DNA of 64,000 nucleotides, from contig AP017424.1 in assembly GCA_002355495.1 (NCBI GenBank), positions 3,100,001 to 3,164,000 of the forward strand. Reading direction: 5' to 3'. A program made the translations under genes and the position numbers. Every line of letters starts with the position of its first letter. Within the stretch, counting starts at the first letter, position 1. Source of the DNA: Streptomyces laurentii (GTDB lineage: Bacteria; Actinomycetota; Actinomycetes; Streptomycetales; Streptomycetaceae). The notes under the pieces were generated by a model. It was not told where the DNA came from. It worked only from the letters and a program-made list of their open reading frames with translations, and did no database searches. Shown one piece after another: positions 23,353 through 32,623 of the stretch.

Positions 23353-25650
23353 TCAGCTCCTTTCCGAGGTGCCACGGCCCTGGGGGGACGTAGGCGGAAG
23401 GGGGTCGACGCGGGACACCTGGGCCTCCGGATAGGCGAGCCGGCCGGGGCCGGTGGGTGGCGCGGGAACGTCGTCGACCTTCTCGGCGGCCTCGATGCGG
23501 GCGGCGCAGACCTTGTACTCGGGGATCTTGGAACGGGGGTCGAGGGCATCGATGGTCAGCGCGTTGGCGGCAGTCGGCACAGGCCAGTGGTACGGGATGA
23601 AGACGGTGTCAGGGCGGATCGCGTCGGTGACCAGAGCGGGGAAGACCTCGCTGCCACGGCGGGTGACGACGCGGACCGGGTCGCCGTTGCGGAACCCGTG
23701 GGCGGGGTGGACCTCGACCCAGGGGCGGGGGGTCTGTTCGACGAGGGCGCCCAGGCGGCGGGTCTGGTTGCCGGAGAGGTAGTGGGCGACGGTGCGTCCG
23801 GTGGTGAGTGAGAAGGGGAATTCCTCGCTGTACGGGTCCATGGGCGGGTGCCATTCGACGACCTGCATATGGATCTTGCCGTCGGGGTGGTAGGACCGGC
23901 CGTCCTCGAAGAGACGGGGGGTGCCGGGGTGGTCGACGGAGGGGCACGGCCAGACGATGCCGCCGGTCTCCTCCAGCCGTTCGTAGGTGATGCCGGAGTA
24001 GTCGTTGACCGTGCCGGCCGACGCGACGCGCAGTTCCTCGAAGACGGAGCGCGAGTCGGGGAAGTCGAACTTGTCGCCGGCGCCGAGCCGGCGGGCCAGT
24101 TCGCACATGACCCAGGTGTCGGTGCGGACTCCGGCGGGCGGTTCCTGGGCCTTGTTGTGCTTGACGACCCGGGCCTCGGCGTTGGCCATGACGCCGTCGT
24201 CCTCGGCCCAGACGGTGACGGGAAAGACGACATGCGCGTTGGCGGCGGTCTCGGAAAGGAAGAAGTCGAATTGAGCGTGGAATTCGAGGGTGTCGTAGCC
24301 GTCCTTCACGGTGGCGTAATGGGGAAGGGAGACAAAGGGGTTGTTGCAGATGCCGATGAGGCCGCGGATCTCGTGGCGCTGCATCTGCCAGACCATTTCC
24401 ATCATGGAGGTGCCGGCGGGCGGGAGTTCGGACTCGTCGATGCCCCAGATCTCGCAGATCTGACGGCGGTGTTCGGGGTTGGTCATGGAGCGGCCGCCGG
24501 GCAGCAGGTCGGACTTCTGGCCGTGTTCGCGGCCTCCTTGGCCGTTGCCCTGGCCGGTGAGGGTGCCGTAGCCGGCGCCGGGGCGGCCGATGTGTCCGGT
24601 GGCGACGCACAGGTTGATGATCGACAGGCAGTTCTCGACGCCCTGGGAGTGGTGTTCGACGCCGCGGGCGTGCCAGGCCATGGCCTTGCCGGCACCCGCG
24701 AACACCCGGGCGACCCGCACGATCTGTTCTTCGGGGACGCCGCAGATCTCGGCGGCGCGGGCGGGCGGATAGCCGGCGACGGTCCGCTTCACCTCGTCCC
24801 AGCCGGTGGCGTGGGCGGCCAGGTATGCCTCGTCGGTGAGGCCCTCGGCGACCACGACGTGGAGGACGGAGTTGAAGAACGCGGAGTCGGTGCCGGGTTT
24901 GAGGGCGACGTGGATGTCGGCGGTGCGGGCGACGGCCGTCTCGCGCGGGTCGACGATGATCAGGGTGGCGCCGCGGTCCCGGGCTCCCCACACGTACTGG
25001 GTCATCACGGGGAAGCACTCGCCGACGTTGGAGCCGGCGATGAGCAGGCAGTCGGTGAGGAGCATGTCGGAGAACGGGTTGCCGGCCCGGTCGATGCCGA
25101 AGGCGAGCTTGTTGGCGCCGGCGGCGGAGACCATGCAGAGCCGGCCGTTGTAGTCGACGTGCCGGGTCTTGAGGGCGACCCGGGCGAACTTGCCGACCAG
25201 GTAGGTCTTCTCGGTGTAGAGGCTGGCGCCGCCGAGCAGGCCGAAGGCGTCCATGCCGTACTCGGTCTGGATGCGGCGGATCTCGGCGACGGTGAAGTCG
25301 AGGGCCTCGTCCCAGCCGACTTCGCGGAAGGGCTGGTCGCGGTTGTGCCGCATCAGTGGGGCGGTGAGCCGGTCGGGGTGGTTGACCTGCTGGTAGGCGT
25401 TGATGCCCTTGGGGCAGAGGCGCATCCGGTTGATGTCGTGGTTGCGCGGTTCGACGCCGAAGACCTTGCCGCCGCGGTCGACCCGGAGATACATGCCGCA
25501 CTGCACGCCGCAGAAGCAGCAGTGGGTGGGGACGAGGGTCTCGCCGTTCTGGTCGGCGTGCCAGCGGTCCGCGGGGATCCCGCCGGCGTCGCGGAATTCA
25601 CGGGTGCCGGGCGGGGCGACGGACGGGTCAAGGGGCACTGGGGAGGTCAC
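23353..25650 (-). CDS. Molybdopterin oxidoreductase, nitrate-reductase (NapA/NasA)-like
   Basis: This is a 765-residue Mo-bisPGD enzyme. The N-terminal [4Fe-4S] site is C44-x2-C47-x3-C51-x27-C79. The Mo ligand is Cys172 in [17 protein letters not shown]: Cys followed by Met, as in NapA/NasA nitrate reductases, and not the Cys/Sec-His of formate dehydrogenases. [17 protein letters not shown] and the C-terminal molydop-binding domain ([21 protein letters not shown]) complete the fold. There is no Tat signal, so it acts in the cytosol. Start GTG overlaps the upstream stop (25647-25650). With NarK upstream it is best read as nitrate-type, but other oxyanions are not excluded. Confidence 0.88.
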   Translation of the reverse strand: MTSPVPLDPSVAPPGTREFRDAGGIPADRWHADQNGETLVPTHCCFCGVQCGMYLRVDRGGKVFGVEPRNHDINRMRLCPKGINAYQQVNHPDRLTAPLMRHNRDQPFREVGWDEALDFTVAEIRRIQTEYGMDAFGLLGGASLYTEKTYLVGKFARVALKTRHVDYNGRLCMVSAAGANKLAFGIDRAGNPFSDMLLTDCLLIAGSNVGECFPVMTQYVWGARDRGATLIIVDPRETAVARTADIHVALKPGTDSAFFNSVLHVVVAEGLTDEAYLAAHATGWDEVKRTVAGYPPARAAEICGVPEEQIVRVARVFAGAGKAMAWHARGVEHHSQGVENCLSIINLCVATGHIGRPGAGYGTLTGQGNGQGGREHGQKSDLLPGGRSMTNPEHRRQICEIWGIDESELPPAGTSMMEMVWQMQRHEIRGLIGICNNPFVSLPHYATVKDGYDTLEFHAQFDFFLSETAANAHVVFPVTVWAEDDGVMANAEARVVKHNKAQEPPAGVRTDTWVMCELARRLGAGDKFDFPDSRSVFEELRVASAGTVNDYSGITYERLEETGGIVWPCPSVDHPGTPRLFEDGRSYHPDGKIHMQVVEWHPPMDPYSEEFPFSLTTGRTVAHYLSGNQTRRLGALVEQTPRPWVEVHPAHGFRNGDPVRVVTRRGSEVFPALVTDAIRPDTVFIPYHWPVPTAANALTIDALDPRSKIPEYKVCAARIEAAEKVDDVPAPPTGPGRLAYPEAQVSRVDPLPPTSPQGRGTSERS

Positions 25651-26789
25651 TTGTAGCCCTTCTTGACGTGCGCGAGGTAGGCGTTGCCCCGCAGGACGCG
25701 CTTGCAGCGGGGGCAGTACTCGGCCCAGGTGTCGAAGTCGAGCCTCAGGTCGCGCATGGTGCCCTGGAGGTTCTCGACGTAGGAGGTGGTGTCGATGGGC
25801 TGTCCGCAGCGGCGGCAGGCGAGCAGGCCCGCGCCGGAGCCGTCGGCGGCGAGCGTGCCGTCCTTGCGGCGGGCGGTGTACTTGAACAGCTGCATGCCGA
25901 CGGCGGCGGGCCGCTGGACGATGTGGAAGAACTTCCCGAAGGGGATGTAGATGAGGGTGAAGACCACCGCCACCATGTGCAGGATCGCCAGGAACTGATA
26001 GCCGCCACCGTGCAGGAAGATCGAGGAGAAGGTGAGCAGCAGACCGGTGACGGAGATGACGATGAGGGCGATCAGCGGGACCAGGTCGTACCCGAAGCGC
26101 TGGCCGGTGATGGCGCCGCGGTCCTTCATACGGCGCCACAGGAAGTAGCAGGCGCCGGGGATGACGAGGACGGCGGCGATGTCCAGGCCGTGGAACATGA
26201 GCCAGCCGACGACGTTCAGCGAGTCGAAGCCGATGATCTTGAAGCCCCAGATACGCATCTCGTAGCCGGGGCCCGAGCCGGTGGACGAGGTGAAGGTGAA
26301 CCAGCCCCAGGTCAGCGGGAAGGTGATCAGGGCGGCCAGGACGCAGCCCCAGAAGATCAGTTGGTGGGCGGCCCAGCGGCCGTGGGAGCGGGCGCCGAGG
26401 AACTTCTGGAAGCCGAGGTAGGTGGCGATCATCCGGGGCAGGGCGGTGGGTGCCTTGCGGAAGTTCCGGGGGGAGAAGAAGGCGCGCCAGCCCTGGGTGA
26501 ACAGGCGCCTGGCGCCGGGGGCGGAGACCCAGACGGTGTAGCGGTAGGCGACGCCGAAGGCGAGGAAGACGGTCGCGACCGCGTACGGGAGGAGGGCGGA
26601 GTCGAAGTCGCGGAGCAGCCGGCTGCCGAAGACGATCGCGAGAATCAGCAGGACGGATACGGCGACCCCGGCGAGGGTGGCCCGGCGGCGCACCTGCGCG
26701 GGGGTCTGCGGTGGCCGGTCCCCCGGGATCGGCGGGGATGCGGCCGAGGCGGGCGGGGGCTCTGCGGAGGCCTGCTGGGGCTCGATCAC
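25647..26789 (-). CDS. Cytochrome-b-like membrane subunit with C-terminal zinc ribbon
   Basis: This is a 380-residue integral membrane protein with about six helices. Four histidines sit in or next to helices (HQLIFWG, MFHGLD, ILHMVAV, FFHIVQRP), arranged as in NarI/DsrM-type cytochrome b with two haems. After the last helix a cytosolic tail holds two CxxC knuckles (CRRCGQP and YCPRCKR), a zinc-ribbon or rubredoxin-like module. It probably oxidises quinol and passes electrons to the ferredoxin and molybdoenzyme subunits encoded just downstream. It begins with GTG 26787-26789, with AAGGTGG upstream. Confidence 0.8.
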   Translation of the reverse strand: MIEPQQASAEPPPASAASPPIPGDRPPQTPAQVRRRATLAGVAVSVLLILAIVFGSRLLRDFDSALLPYAVATVFLAFGVAYRYTVWVSAPGARRLFTQGWRAFFSPRNFRKAPTALPRMIATYLGFQKFLGARSHGRWAAHQLIFWGCVLAALITFPLTWGWFTFTSSTGSGPGYEMRIWGFKIIGFDSLNVVGWLMFHGLDIAAVLVIPGACYFLWRRMKDRGAITGQRFGYDLVPLIALIVISVTGLLLTFSSIFLHGGGYQFLAILHMVAVVFTLIYIPFGKFFHIVQRPAAVGMQLFKYTARRKDGTLAADGSGAGLLACRRCGQPIDTTSYVENLQGTMRDLRLDFDTWAEYCPRCKRVLRGNAYLAHVKKGYK

Positions 26790-26857
26790 GCGGCCACCTT
26801 AGGGCGGCAGATCACCCTTTCGCCCGATTTGCGATTCAGTTGGGTGAGCGCGGGAGC

Positions 26858-27670
26858 TCAGACGGCGTACAGCCCGTGGGCCTGGAAGACCGCCCGTGCG
26901 GCATTCAGCTGGCCGAGGGTCGGCGTCGGAAGGCGACGGAGGGGGAACGGCTTGGCGAGTGCCCGCCATTTCGCCTCACCGAGCTTGTGAAAGGGGAGAA
27001 TGTCCACACGGGAGACATTGCCGAGGCCGCCCGCGAAGGCGGCGACTCCCTCGATGTTGGCGGGGGCGTCGGTCAGTCCGGGGACGAGGACGAAGCGGAC
27101 GTGCACCTCCTTGCCGAGGCCGGCGAGGCGGCGGGCGAAGTCCAGGGTCGGCTGGACCGGCCGGCCGGTGACCTTCTTGTACGTGTCCGGGTCCCAGGAC
27201 TTGATGTCGAGAAGCACCAGGTCGGTGTCGCGCAGCAGGGCGTCGGTGGCGCGGGCGCCGAGGAAGCCCGAGGTGTCGAGGGCGGTGTGCAGTCCGAGTT
27301 CGTGCTTCATGCGGTGCAGCAGTTCGCCGGTGAAGACGGGCTGGAGCAGGGGTTCGCCGCCCGAGACGGTGGCCCCGCCGCCGGAGACGGCGATGAAGCG
27401 GGTGTACTTGCCCGCTTCGGCGATCACGTCGTCGGCGGAGGTGCGGGTGCCGTCGCGCATCCGCCAGGTGTCGGGGTTGTGGCAGTACAGGCAGGTCAGC
27501 GGACAGCCGGAGAGGAAGGCGACGAAGCGGGTACCAGGGCCGTCGACGCCGGTGGACAGGTCCCAGGAGTGCAGGAATCCCGAGGAGGTCCGGTGGGTCG
27601 CCGCGGCGGCCGGGGTGGCCGGAGGGGCGGGTAGGGGCGGCAGGTCCGAGCCGGTGAGTGCGGCGGCCAT
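26858..27670 (-). CDS. pflA: Pyruvate formate-lyase-activating enzyme
   Basis: This is a 270-residue radical-SAM glycyl-radical activase. The [4Fe-4S]/SAM motif is C56-x3-C60-x2-C63 (CPLTCLYC), with VSGGEPLLQ (SAM-binding GGE), LDTSGF, DLVLLDIKSWDPDTYKKVTG and VHVRFVLVPGLTD, all standard PflA blocks. The first 25 residues are Pro/Ala-rich and dispensable-looking. AGGAGG sits 7 bases before ATG 27668-27670. It lies 152 bases downstream of pflB, across a 12-bp hairpin. It would install the radical on Gly731 of PflB under low oxygen. Confidence 0.93.
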   Translation of the reverse strand: MAAALTGSDLPPLPAPPATPAAAATHRTSSGFLHSWDLSTGVDGPGTRFVAFLSGCPLTCLYCHNPDTWRMRDGTRTSADDVIAEAGKYTRFIAVSGGGATVSGGEPLLQPVFTGELLHRMKHELGLHTALDTSGFLGARATDALLRDTDLVLLDIKSWDPDTYKKVTGRPVQPTLDFARRLAGLGKEVHVRFVLVPGLTDAPANIEGVAAFAGGLGNVSRVDILPFHKLGEAKWRALAKPFPLRRLPTPTLGQLNAARAVFQAHGLYAV

Positions 27671-27736
27671 GGCAGGGCCTCCTGTCCAAAGAGGAGCGAA
27701 GAGACGTGCGGAGACATGAGGGGGAGGTGCGCGCGG

Positions 27737-27777
27737 CTCCGGGGCCCGGGTGAGGGTGAGGGATACGGGCCCCGGAG
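27737..27777 (-). terminator. 12-bp hairpin between pflB and pflA
   Basis: CTCCGGGGCCCG (27737-27748) pairs perfectly with CGGGCCCCGGAG (27766-27777). It lies 46 bases past the pflB stop and 67 bases before the pflA start. It may partly terminate or stabilise the pflB message, giving more lyase than activase. Confidence 0.55.
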
Positions 27778-27822
27778 ACCGCGCGGTCGAGGGGAAGCCG
27801 GAGTGCGGGACCGGCCCCGGGA

Positions 27823-30093
27823 TCAGAGGGAGCCGTGGAAGGTGCGGTTCAGGACGTCGAGCTGCTGCTCGCGGGTGAGCCGGACGAAGTTCACCGCGTA
27901 TCCGGAGACCCGGATGGTGAGCTGCGGATGGTTCTCCGGGTGTTCCATGGCGTCCGTCAGCACCTCGCGGTTGAGGACGTTGACGTTCATGTGGAAGCCG
28001 TCGCCGGCCGTGTAGCCGTCGAGGACACCGGCGAGGTTGGTGATCCGTTCCTCCGGGGTGCGGCCCAGGCCGTCGGGGGTGACGGTGCTGGTCAGCGAGA
28101 TGCCGTCCTCGGCGTGCCGGTACGGGAGTTTGGCGACGGACAGGGCCGAGGCGACGTAGCCGTGGGTGTCGCGGCCGTTCATCGGGTTGGCGCCCGGGGA
28201 GAACGGTTCGCCGGCGCGGCGGCCGTCTGGGGTGTTCCCGGTCTTCTTGCCGTAGACGACATTGGAGGTGATGGTCAGGACGGACTGGGTGTGTTCGGCG
28301 TTCCGGTAGGTCGGGTGTGCGCGCACCTTGCGCATGAACTCCTCGACGAGCCGGACGGCGATCTCGTCGGCGCGGTCGTCGTTGTTGCCGTACGCCGGAT
28401 AGTCGCCCTCGATGTCGTAGTCGGTGACCAGGCCGGTCTCGTCGCGCAGGGCGGTGACCCGGGCGTACTTGATGGCGGACAGCGAGTCGGCGGCGACCGC
28501 GAGGCCGGCGATGCCGCAGGCCATGGTGCGGCGTACGTCGCGGTCGTGGAGGGCCATCTCGACGCGCTCGTAGGCGTACTTGTCGTGCATGTAGTGGATG
28601 ACGTTCAGCGCGTGGACGTACACGCCGGCCAGCCAGTCCATCTGTGCGTCGAGCTTGCGCAGCACCTCGTCGTAGTCGAGTACGGAGGAGGTGACGGCGC
28701 CGGTGTCGGGGCCGACCTGGAGGCCGGACCGCTCGTCGCGGCCGCCGTTGATCGCGTAGAGGAGGGTCTTGGCGAGGTTCACCCGGGCGCCGAAGAACTG
28801 CATCTGCTTGCCGACGGGCATCGCGGAGACGCAGCAGGCGATGGCGGTGTCGTCGCCGAAGCGGGGCCGCATCAGTTCGTCCGACTCGTACTGCACGGAG
28901 GAGGTGTCGATGGAGACGCGGGCGCAGAACTCCTTGAAGCCCTGAGGGAGTCGTGGCGACCAGAAGACGGTCATGTTCGGCTCGGGGGCCGGGCCGAGGT
29001 TGTACAGGGTCTGCAGATAGCGGAAGGAGGTCCGGGTGACCAGCGGACGGCCGTCCTCGCCGATGCCGGCGAGGGACTCGGTGACCCAGGTCGGGTCGCC
29101 GGAGAAGAGCTCGTCGTACTCGGGGGTGCGCAGGAAGCGGACGATACGCAGCTTGATGATGAAGTCGTCGACGAGTTCCTGGGCCTGCTCCTCGGCGATG
29201 TGCCCGGCAGCGAGGTCGCGCTGCAGATAGACATCGAGGAAGGTGGAGGTGCGGCCGAGGGACATCGCGGCGCCGTTCTGTTCCTTCACGGCGGCGAGGT
29301 AGGCGAAGTACAGCCACTGGATGGCTTCGTGGCCGGTGGTGGCGGGGCCGGAGATGTCGTGGCCGTACGCGGCGGCCATGGTCTTCAGCTCGCCGAGGGC
29401 GCGGATCTGCTCGGCCAGTTCCTCGCGCAGCCGGAGGGTCTCCTCCAGGGAACGGTCGCCGGCGGGAAGGGAGTCGAGCTCGCTCTTCTCCTCCCGCTTC
29501 ACCTCGACGAGGCGGTCGACGCCGTAGAGGGCGACGCGGCGGTAGTCGCCGATGATGCGGCCGCGGCCGTAGGCGTCGGGGAGTCCGGTGACGACGCCGG
29601 CCTTGCGGGCGGCGAGGATCTCGGGGGTGTAGGCGTCGAAGACACCGGCGTTGTGGGTCTTGCGGTACTCGGTGAAGACCTTTTCGAGCCGCTCGGAGAC
29701 CGGGTAGCCGTAGGTCCGCAGGGCGCCGGCGACCATGCGCCAGCCGCCGTTCGGCATGATCGCGCGCTTGAGCGGGGCGTCCGTCTGGAGACCGACGATC
29801 AGGTCCTTGTCGCGGTCGATGTAGCCGGGGGCGTGGGCGGTGATGGTGGACGGAATGTCGTACGCGACGTCGTACACGCCCTTGGCCCGCTCCTCCGGGA
29901 ACTTGTCCGTGATCGTCTTCCATACGGCGCGGGTCCGGTCGGTGGGGCCGGCGAGGAAGGAGGCGTCGCCTTCGTAGGGGGTGTAGTTCTGCTGGATGAA
30001 GTCGCGGACGTCGATGGCGTCCCGCCAGAGGCCGCCTTTGAAGCCCTTCCAGGCCCGCTCGTTCACCGTGCATTCCGCAGGGGTCGCCGTCAC
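27823..30093 (-). CDS. pflB: Pyruvate formate-lyase (formate C-acetyltransferase)
   Basis: This 756-residue glycyl-radical enzyme is close to the 760 of E. coli PflB. The catalytic Cys pair is C420-C421 in AIACCVSAM, and the radical glycine is G731 in [61 protein letters not shown] and the final [18 protein letters not shown] are PFL hallmarks. GTG 30091-30093 is chosen with GAAGG upstream. It splits pyruvate with CoA into acetyl-CoA and formate and is destroyed by oxygen when active. That makes it notable in an aerobic mycelial organism. It sits between narK and pflA, same strand. Confidence 0.95.
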   Translation of the reverse strand: MTATPAECTVNERAWKGFKGGLWRDAIDVRDFIQQNYTPYEGDASFLAGPTDRTRAVWKTITDKFPEERAKGVYDVAYDIPSTITAHAPGYIDRDKDLIVGLQTDAPLKRAIMPNGGWRMVAGALRTYGYPVSERLEKVFTEYRKTHNAGVFDAYTPEILAARKAGVVTGLPDAYGRGRIIGDYRRVALYGVDRLVEVKREEKSELDSLPAGDRSLEETLRLREELAEQIRALGELKTMAAAYGHDISGPATTGHEAIQWLYFAYLAAVKEQNGAAMSLGRTSTFLDVYLQRDLAAGHIAEEQAQELVDDFIIKLRIVRFLRTPEYDELFSGDPTWVTESLAGIGEDGRPLVTRTSFRYLQTLYNLGPAPEPNMTVFWSPRLPQGFKEFCARVSIDTSSVQYESDELMRPRFGDDTAIACCVSAMPVGKQMQFFGARVNLAKTLLYAINGGRDERSGLQVGPDTGAVTSSVLDYDEVLRKLDAQMDWLAGVYVHALNVIHYMHDKYAYERVEMALHDRDVRRTMACGIAGLAVAADSLSAIKYARVTALRDETGLVTDYDIEGDYPAYGNNDDRADEIAVRLVEEFMRKVRAHPTYRNAEHTQSVLTITSNVVYGKKTGNTPDGRRAGEPFSPGANPMNGRDTHGYVASALSVAKLPYRHAEDGISLTSTVTPDGLGRTPEERITNLAGVLDGYTAGDGFHMNVNVLNREVLTDAMEHPENHPQLTIRVSGYAVNFVRLTREQQLDVLNRTFHGSL

Positions 30094-30472
30094 AGCCGCA
30101 CCGCCTTCTCGCTCTCGATCGCTGTCGCGTCGCCCTGTCGCCCCGTCGTCGCACCGGTGTGGTGGAGCACCGATGGGCCGAGGGACCGGTGGCCCGCAGT
30201 GGTGCGGGTGCGCGGGGGCGAGGACGCTCGCTCCAGCTCGTTGCCTGCCTCCATTGCACTCCGGTGGAGCGGGCAAAGGGGGCGGCATTGGGCACCTGTG
30301 GAAGGCCGTTGGTCCTGTTCCGGACCTGTGCGAAGGCCCCGCATGGGTGGGGCCGTTCGCGGACCGGTCCCGACGGCTGGGGGGCGGGGGCGGGGGGAAA
30401 CGCCGAAGCGGGCCGGGGCGGGTGTGTTACCCGTCCCGGCCCGGACCGGCCGGCGTTGCCCCGCAAGGAGCG
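30094..30472 (-). promoter_or_regulatory. pflB upstream region
   Basis: This is 379 bases between narK and pflB with no supportable gene. It includes GGTCC-n6-GGACC (30311-30326), preceded by CGTTGGTCCTG, an 11-base string also found 130 bases upstream of narK (32010-32020). GGGACCGGTGGCCC at 30182-30195 weakly resembles a DevR-type box. The stretch 30370-30420 is G-rich. I infer that pflB has its own promoter here, but cannot place a -10. Confidence 0.4.
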
Positions 30473-31900
30473 TCAGCTGGGAGCCTCGGCGTTCTTGCGG
30501 GCGTAGAACCACCAGGCCACGACCACACAGCTGAGGTAGAAGGCGACGAAGCCCCACATCGCGCTGGTCACGGCCACCGAGCCGAAGAGGGCCGGGATGA
30601 AGAAGAAGCCATAGGCGGCGATGGCCGAGGTGAAGCCGGTCACCGCGCCCGACTCCATCTCCGCCTGCTTCAGGGCCCCGGCGTACTCCGGGGTGCCTTC
30701 GGTCAGCCCGTTCAGGCTGGTGGTGCGGAAGATCACCGGGATCTGGCGGAAGGTCGAGCCGTTGCCGATGCCCGAGAAGAAGAAGGCCGCGAGGAAGCAG
30801 AGGAAGAAGCCGGGGAACGAACCGCCGTCACCACCCGAGGGAGGAAGGAAGGAGATGACACCGACGATGGCGGCCGCCATGCCCACGAAGGACAGGATGG
30901 TCACGCGCGCGCCACCCCACTTGTCGGCGATCCAGCCGCCCGCCCACCGGGAGAGAGCGCCGACCGCCGGGCCCATCCAGGCGTAGGTGGCGACGGAGTA
31001 GTCCGGGAAGGTGGTCTTGATCAGCATCGGCAGGGCGGCGGCGAAGCCGATGAAGGAGCCGAAGGTGCCGACGTACAGCCAGGTCATCAGCCAGGTGTGC
31101 TTGCGCTTGAAGATGATCTTCTGCCGGCTGAACGGGGTGGAGGCCACCTTCAGGTCGTTCTGCCCGAACCAGGCGACGGCGGCCAGGACGAGGAGGACCG
31201 GCACCCAGATGAAGGCCGCGTTCTGGAGGTGGACGGCGGTGCCGTCGGCCTTGTGCTGGGCCGAGCCGATCGCGATCACCGACCAGGTGATGACGATCGG
31301 AGTGAGGAGCTGGACGACGGAGACGCCGAGGTTGCCGAGACCGCCGTTGATGCCGGCCGCGCTGCCCTTCTTCGCCTTGGGGAAGAAGAAGCCGATGTTG
31401 GCGAGGGAGGACGCGAAGTTGGCGCCGCCGATGCCGCAGAGGGCGGCGATGGCCACCATCACGCCGTACGGGGTGGCCGGGTCCTGGATCGCGATGCCCA
31501 GCCAGATCAGCGGGACGACCAGGACCGCCGTGGACAGGGCGGTGAACCGGCGCTGGCCGACCATCGGGCCGAGGAAGGTGTAGAAGATCCGGGCCGTGCC
31601 GCCGGTCAGGCCGGGGATGGCCGTCAGCCAGAACAGCTGGGAGGTGGAGTAGGAGAAGCCGACGTCTTTCAGGTTGGTCGCGGTGACCGACCACACCTGC
31701 CACACCACGAAGGCGACGAGCAGCGCGGGTACCGCGATCCACAGGTTGCGGGCGGCGACCCGTTTGCCGAAGGACTTCCAGAAGAGTTCGTTCTCCGGTT
31801 CCCAGTCCGTGATCGCCCTGCCGGGCCGGTACTGGTCCGTGTCGTACGAGACGGGTACGGGCCCGTCTTTGGTTCGGGTGCTGTGGATGACGGAACCCAT
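30473..31900 (-). CDS. narK: Nitrate/nitrite transporter, NarK family
   Basis: This is a 475-residue MFS transporter of the NNP family. A 50-residue polar N-terminus with ITDWEPENELFW precedes 12 helices. The NNP signatures are GGTARIFYTFLGPMVGQRRF (helix 2 with the nitrate-binding Arg) and AAGINGGLGNLGVSVVQLLTP, with the second repeat at FFSGIGNGSTFRQIP. ATG 31898-31900 has AGGGAA upstream. Two distal features (ITDWEPEN and the FRTTSLNGLTEGTPEY loop) are common in actinobacterial NarK. It is the first gene of the leftward pfl/molybdoenzyme series, supporting nitrate or nitrite as a partner substrate. Confidence 0.92.
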   Translation of the reverse strand: MGSVIHSTRTKDGPVPVSYDTDQYRPGRAITDWEPENELFWKSFGKRVAARNLWIAVPALLVAFVVWQVWSVTATNLKDVGFSYSTSQLFWLTAIPGLTGGTARIFYTFLGPMVGQRRFTALSTAVLVVPLIWLGIAIQDPATPYGVMVAIAALCGIGGANFASSLANIGFFFPKAKKGSAAGINGGLGNLGVSVVQLLTPIVITWSVIAIGSAQHKADGTAVHLQNAAFIWVPVLLVLAAVAWFGQNDLKVASTPFSRQKIIFKRKHTWLMTWLYVGTFGSFIGFAAALPMLIKTTFPDYSVATYAWMGPAVGALSRWAGGWIADKWGGARVTILSFVGMAAAIVGVISFLPPSGGDGGSFPGFFLCFLAAFFFSGIGNGSTFRQIPVIFRTTSLNGLTEGTPEYAGALKQAEMESGAVTGFTSAIAAYGFFFIPALFGSVAVTSAMWGFVAFYLSCVVVAWWFYARKNAEAPS

Positions 31901-32623
31901 GGCGCTTCCCTGACTCCCTGAACATCCCCGGAACGGGGCTGGCTGTGCCCTTCCAGGCTCCGCTCGTGGACCAGGGGCCGTGAGAGCCGATCGACGCCGG
32001 GTGCGCGGGCGTTGGTCCTGGGAATTCCGGGACATAGGACAGACGTTCGGGGACGGTCGGCTCAGGCAGGGCGGCCCGGTGGGCGGGGACGGAAACCCCC
32101 TCGGGTACGGGGTCGGTCGGCCCTGGCGGTCCGGGGCGCGGTACCGGCGGCGTACGGGTGGATGCGTCGTCCCGGACAGGAGCGAGGCCCCCCTCCCCCG
32201 CTGCCGCGCGGAGCCCCGGGAAAGGGACTTGTGGCCCAGGAAGGAGGGCCGGGCGGCGGGGTGGCCGGCCTTGGGGGCGGGCGTAACGTGAAACGTGGCA
32301 CGGGGGGCCGTGACGGCGTACGACACCGGCGTCACGGCCCCGGTCCTCCGCTCAGGGAAGGGGCGTCAAGGGCTGCGGTCCCGGGTTGGAGGTCAAACGG
32401 TCAGGCCGGCCTCCGGGACGGCAGCCACGACGGCCCACCGGTCCGTGGGTCCGGGGGTCCGTCGGTCCGCCGGTCCGTCAGCCCACCGGCCCGTCGACCC
32501 GTCGGCGACCCCGCGGCCGAAGCCGGGCGGGGTCTTGTCCGTGGGGGCCCAACAGGAGTCCTGGAGCGAAACGCTCGCGCCGCGTGCGCCGGGGCGCGTG
32601 GGACTCTGCTGTTCCATGAGGGC
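31901..32623. promoter_or_regulatory. Divergent intergenic region between narK and the LtrA gene
   Basis: This is about 720 bases with no convincing gene. It holds an imperfect palindrome GTCCTGGGAATTCCGGGAC at 32015-32033 facing narK. From about 32434 to 32512 there is a run of GGTCCGT-like degenerate repeats. A TAACGTGAAACGT string lies near 32285. The repeat run separates the narK promoter side from the LtrA side. Confidence 0.4.

Noticed and set aside
23353..25650. Formate dehydrogenase as the identity of the molybdoenzyme
   Set aside because: Tempting beside pyruvate formate-lyase, but the Mo-ligand Cys172 is followed by Met, not the His of formate dehydrogenases, and NarK is in the same run.
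30182..30195. GGGACCGGTGGCCC as a DevR/OsdR-type hypoxia box for pflB
   Set aside because: Only the outer GGGAC and CCC match; the inner AT positions are all G/C. Too weak to call, though attractive given the neighbouring genes.
32015..32033. GTCCTGGGAATTCCGGGAC as a DosR box for narK
   Set aside because: The arms are in the reverse order (GTCC...GGAC) to the DosR consensus (GGGAC...GTCCC), so it is kept only as an unknown palindrome.
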